Shown piece after piece: positions 6,117 to 6,259 of a DNA stretch of 6,259 bases (position 1 is its first letter; each line of letters opens with the position of its first letter). The notes under the pieces were generated by a model, which was not told the DNA's origin, made no database searches, and saw only the letters and a list, made by a program, of their open reading frames with translations. The stretch spans positions 1 through 6,259 of the forward strand of contig CAUZEO010000317.1 in the NCBI GenBank assembly GCA_963578625.1, given 5' to 3'. The DNA is from CAUZEO01 sp963578625. Its GTDB lineage: Bacteria > Verrucomicrobiota > Kiritimatiellia > SLOV01. The position numbers and the translations under genes are program-made.

Positions 6117-6131
6117 CTGTCGGAGCGACAG
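6117..6131 (+). repeat. Perfect small hairpin CTGTCG-GAG-CGACAG
   Basis: A perfect 6-base stem with a 3-base loop. Its left side belongs to GCCTGTCGGAGC (6115-6126), which recurs with one change as GCCTGCCGGAGC inside the terminator at 6180-6191. Confidence 0.5.
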
Positions 6132-6173
6132 TTTAAGTCAGATGGTCAGGAGGTATTTGGGCTAAAAATAGAA

Positions 6174-6206
6174 AAAAGGGCCTGCCGGAGCAAAACAGGC
6201 CCTTTT
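6174..6206 (+). terminator. Intrinsic terminator (could work in both directions)
   Basis: AAAAGGGCCTG (6174-6184) pairs over all 11 bases with CAGGCCCTTTT (6196-6206), around the loop CCGGAGCAAAA. The T-run at the right end gives a rightward terminator; the six As at 6172-6177 give a T-run on the opposite strand. It ends 34 bases before the start codon at 6241, so it either isolates that gene from upstream transcription or acts as an attenuator in its leader. Confidence 0.85.
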
Positions 6207-6229
6207 ATCACCAACGCGACTATGTATTC

Positions 6230-6234
6230 AGGAG
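6230..6234 (+). promoter_or_regulatory. Ribosome binding site AGGAG
   Basis: AGGAG ends six bases before the ATG at 6241, a near-ideal Shine-Dalgarno arrangement. It is the only strong one in the window and is the main reason to believe a gene starts at 6241. Confidence 0.7.
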
Positions 6235-6240
6235 CATCCC

Positions 6241-6259
6241 ATGAAGTTACCGCAGGTGA
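6241..6259 (+). CDS. Start of an unidentified gene (partial, right edge)
   Basis: Only ATG AAG TTA CCG CAG GTG and one more base are in the window, giving MKLPQV. The call rests on the well-placed AGGAG and on the terminator that ends 34 bases upstream. No promoter could be placed between the terminator and the start with confidence, so transcription may begin upstream and pass the terminator. The product cannot be identified from six residues. Confidence 0.55.

Larger units (their letters stand above)
5571..6240. other. Non-coding region with repeats, hairpins and a terminator
   Basis: About 670 bases separate the tRNA gene from the next start codon. An open frame crosses 5485-6102 rightward, but it begins on the antisense strand of the tRNA and continues through inverted and short-period repeats, and I see no protein family in it. 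What the region does hold is the tRNA promoter, a nested inverted repeat (5642-5714), small repeats in both orientations (5704-5881), a TTCGTCATT block (5934-6036), two hairpins (6057-6100 and 6117-6131) and an intrinsic terminator (6174-6206). By eye it is less GC-rich than the genes to the left. Confidence 0.7.

Noticed and set aside
6106..6165. A 19-codon frame (MKGACRSDSLSQMVRRYLG) ending just before the terminator, a possible leader peptide
   Set aside because: There is no good ribosome site, no run of regulatory codons, and its sequence includes a perfect hairpin that better explains the region. It remains a weak possibility.
5483..6259. tRNA-Leu as an integration site for a mobile element
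   Set aside because: No copy of the tRNA 3' end was found elsewhere in the window and no integrase is present.
1..6259. CRISPR array
   Set aside because: The repeats seen are 7 to 18 bases, degenerate and irregularly spaced; none has the length and regular spacers of a CRISPR array.

Overview
This is a GC-rich bacterial window built around a hydantoinase/oxoprolinase-type gene cluster, followed by a tRNA gene and about 670 bases of structured, repeat-bearing non-coding DNA. The phylum cannot be fixed from the sequence. Dense high-GC genes, little Shine-Dalgarno signal on the left four genes, and short-period intergenic repeats (CGAAGAC-like, TTCGTCATT-like, CGGTTGTCG-like) recall genomes of environmental lineages such as Planctomycetota or Hydrogenedentota; that is an impression, not a classification.

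Layout: three genes run leftward as a probable operon. They are the hydantoinase A-type subunit (4551 to 2512), the hydantoinase B-type subunit (2402 to 732) and an FAD-dependent DAO-family oxidoreductase that starts at 706 and leaves the window at base 1. A 148-base divergent region (4552-4699) separates them from a rightward Asp/Glu/hydantoin racemase-family gene (4700-5470). A leftward tRNA-Leu(GAG) with encoded CCA (5483-5570) and a good sigma70-like promoter (5593-5621) follows. From 5571 to 6240 no convincing protein gene is seen. That stretch holds a nested inverted repeat, a small dispersed repeat in both orientations, a TTCGTCATT repeat block, two hairpins and an intrinsic terminator. 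At 6241 a new gene begins behind a strong Shine-Dalgarno sequence, but only six codons are inside the window.

How the genes may work together: A and B subunits of this family together perform ATP-dependent opening of cyclic amides (5-substituted hydantoins, N-methylhydantoin, 5-oxoproline) or ATP-dependent carboxylation of ketones. A racemase-family partner is known from hydantoin utilisation clusters, and a DAO-family flavoenzyme could oxidise the amino acid or N-methyl amino acid released (for example sarcosine in the N-methylhydantoin route). A carbamoylase, which would complete such a route, is not in the window and could lie beyond the left edge. The substrate is therefore inferred only at the class level.
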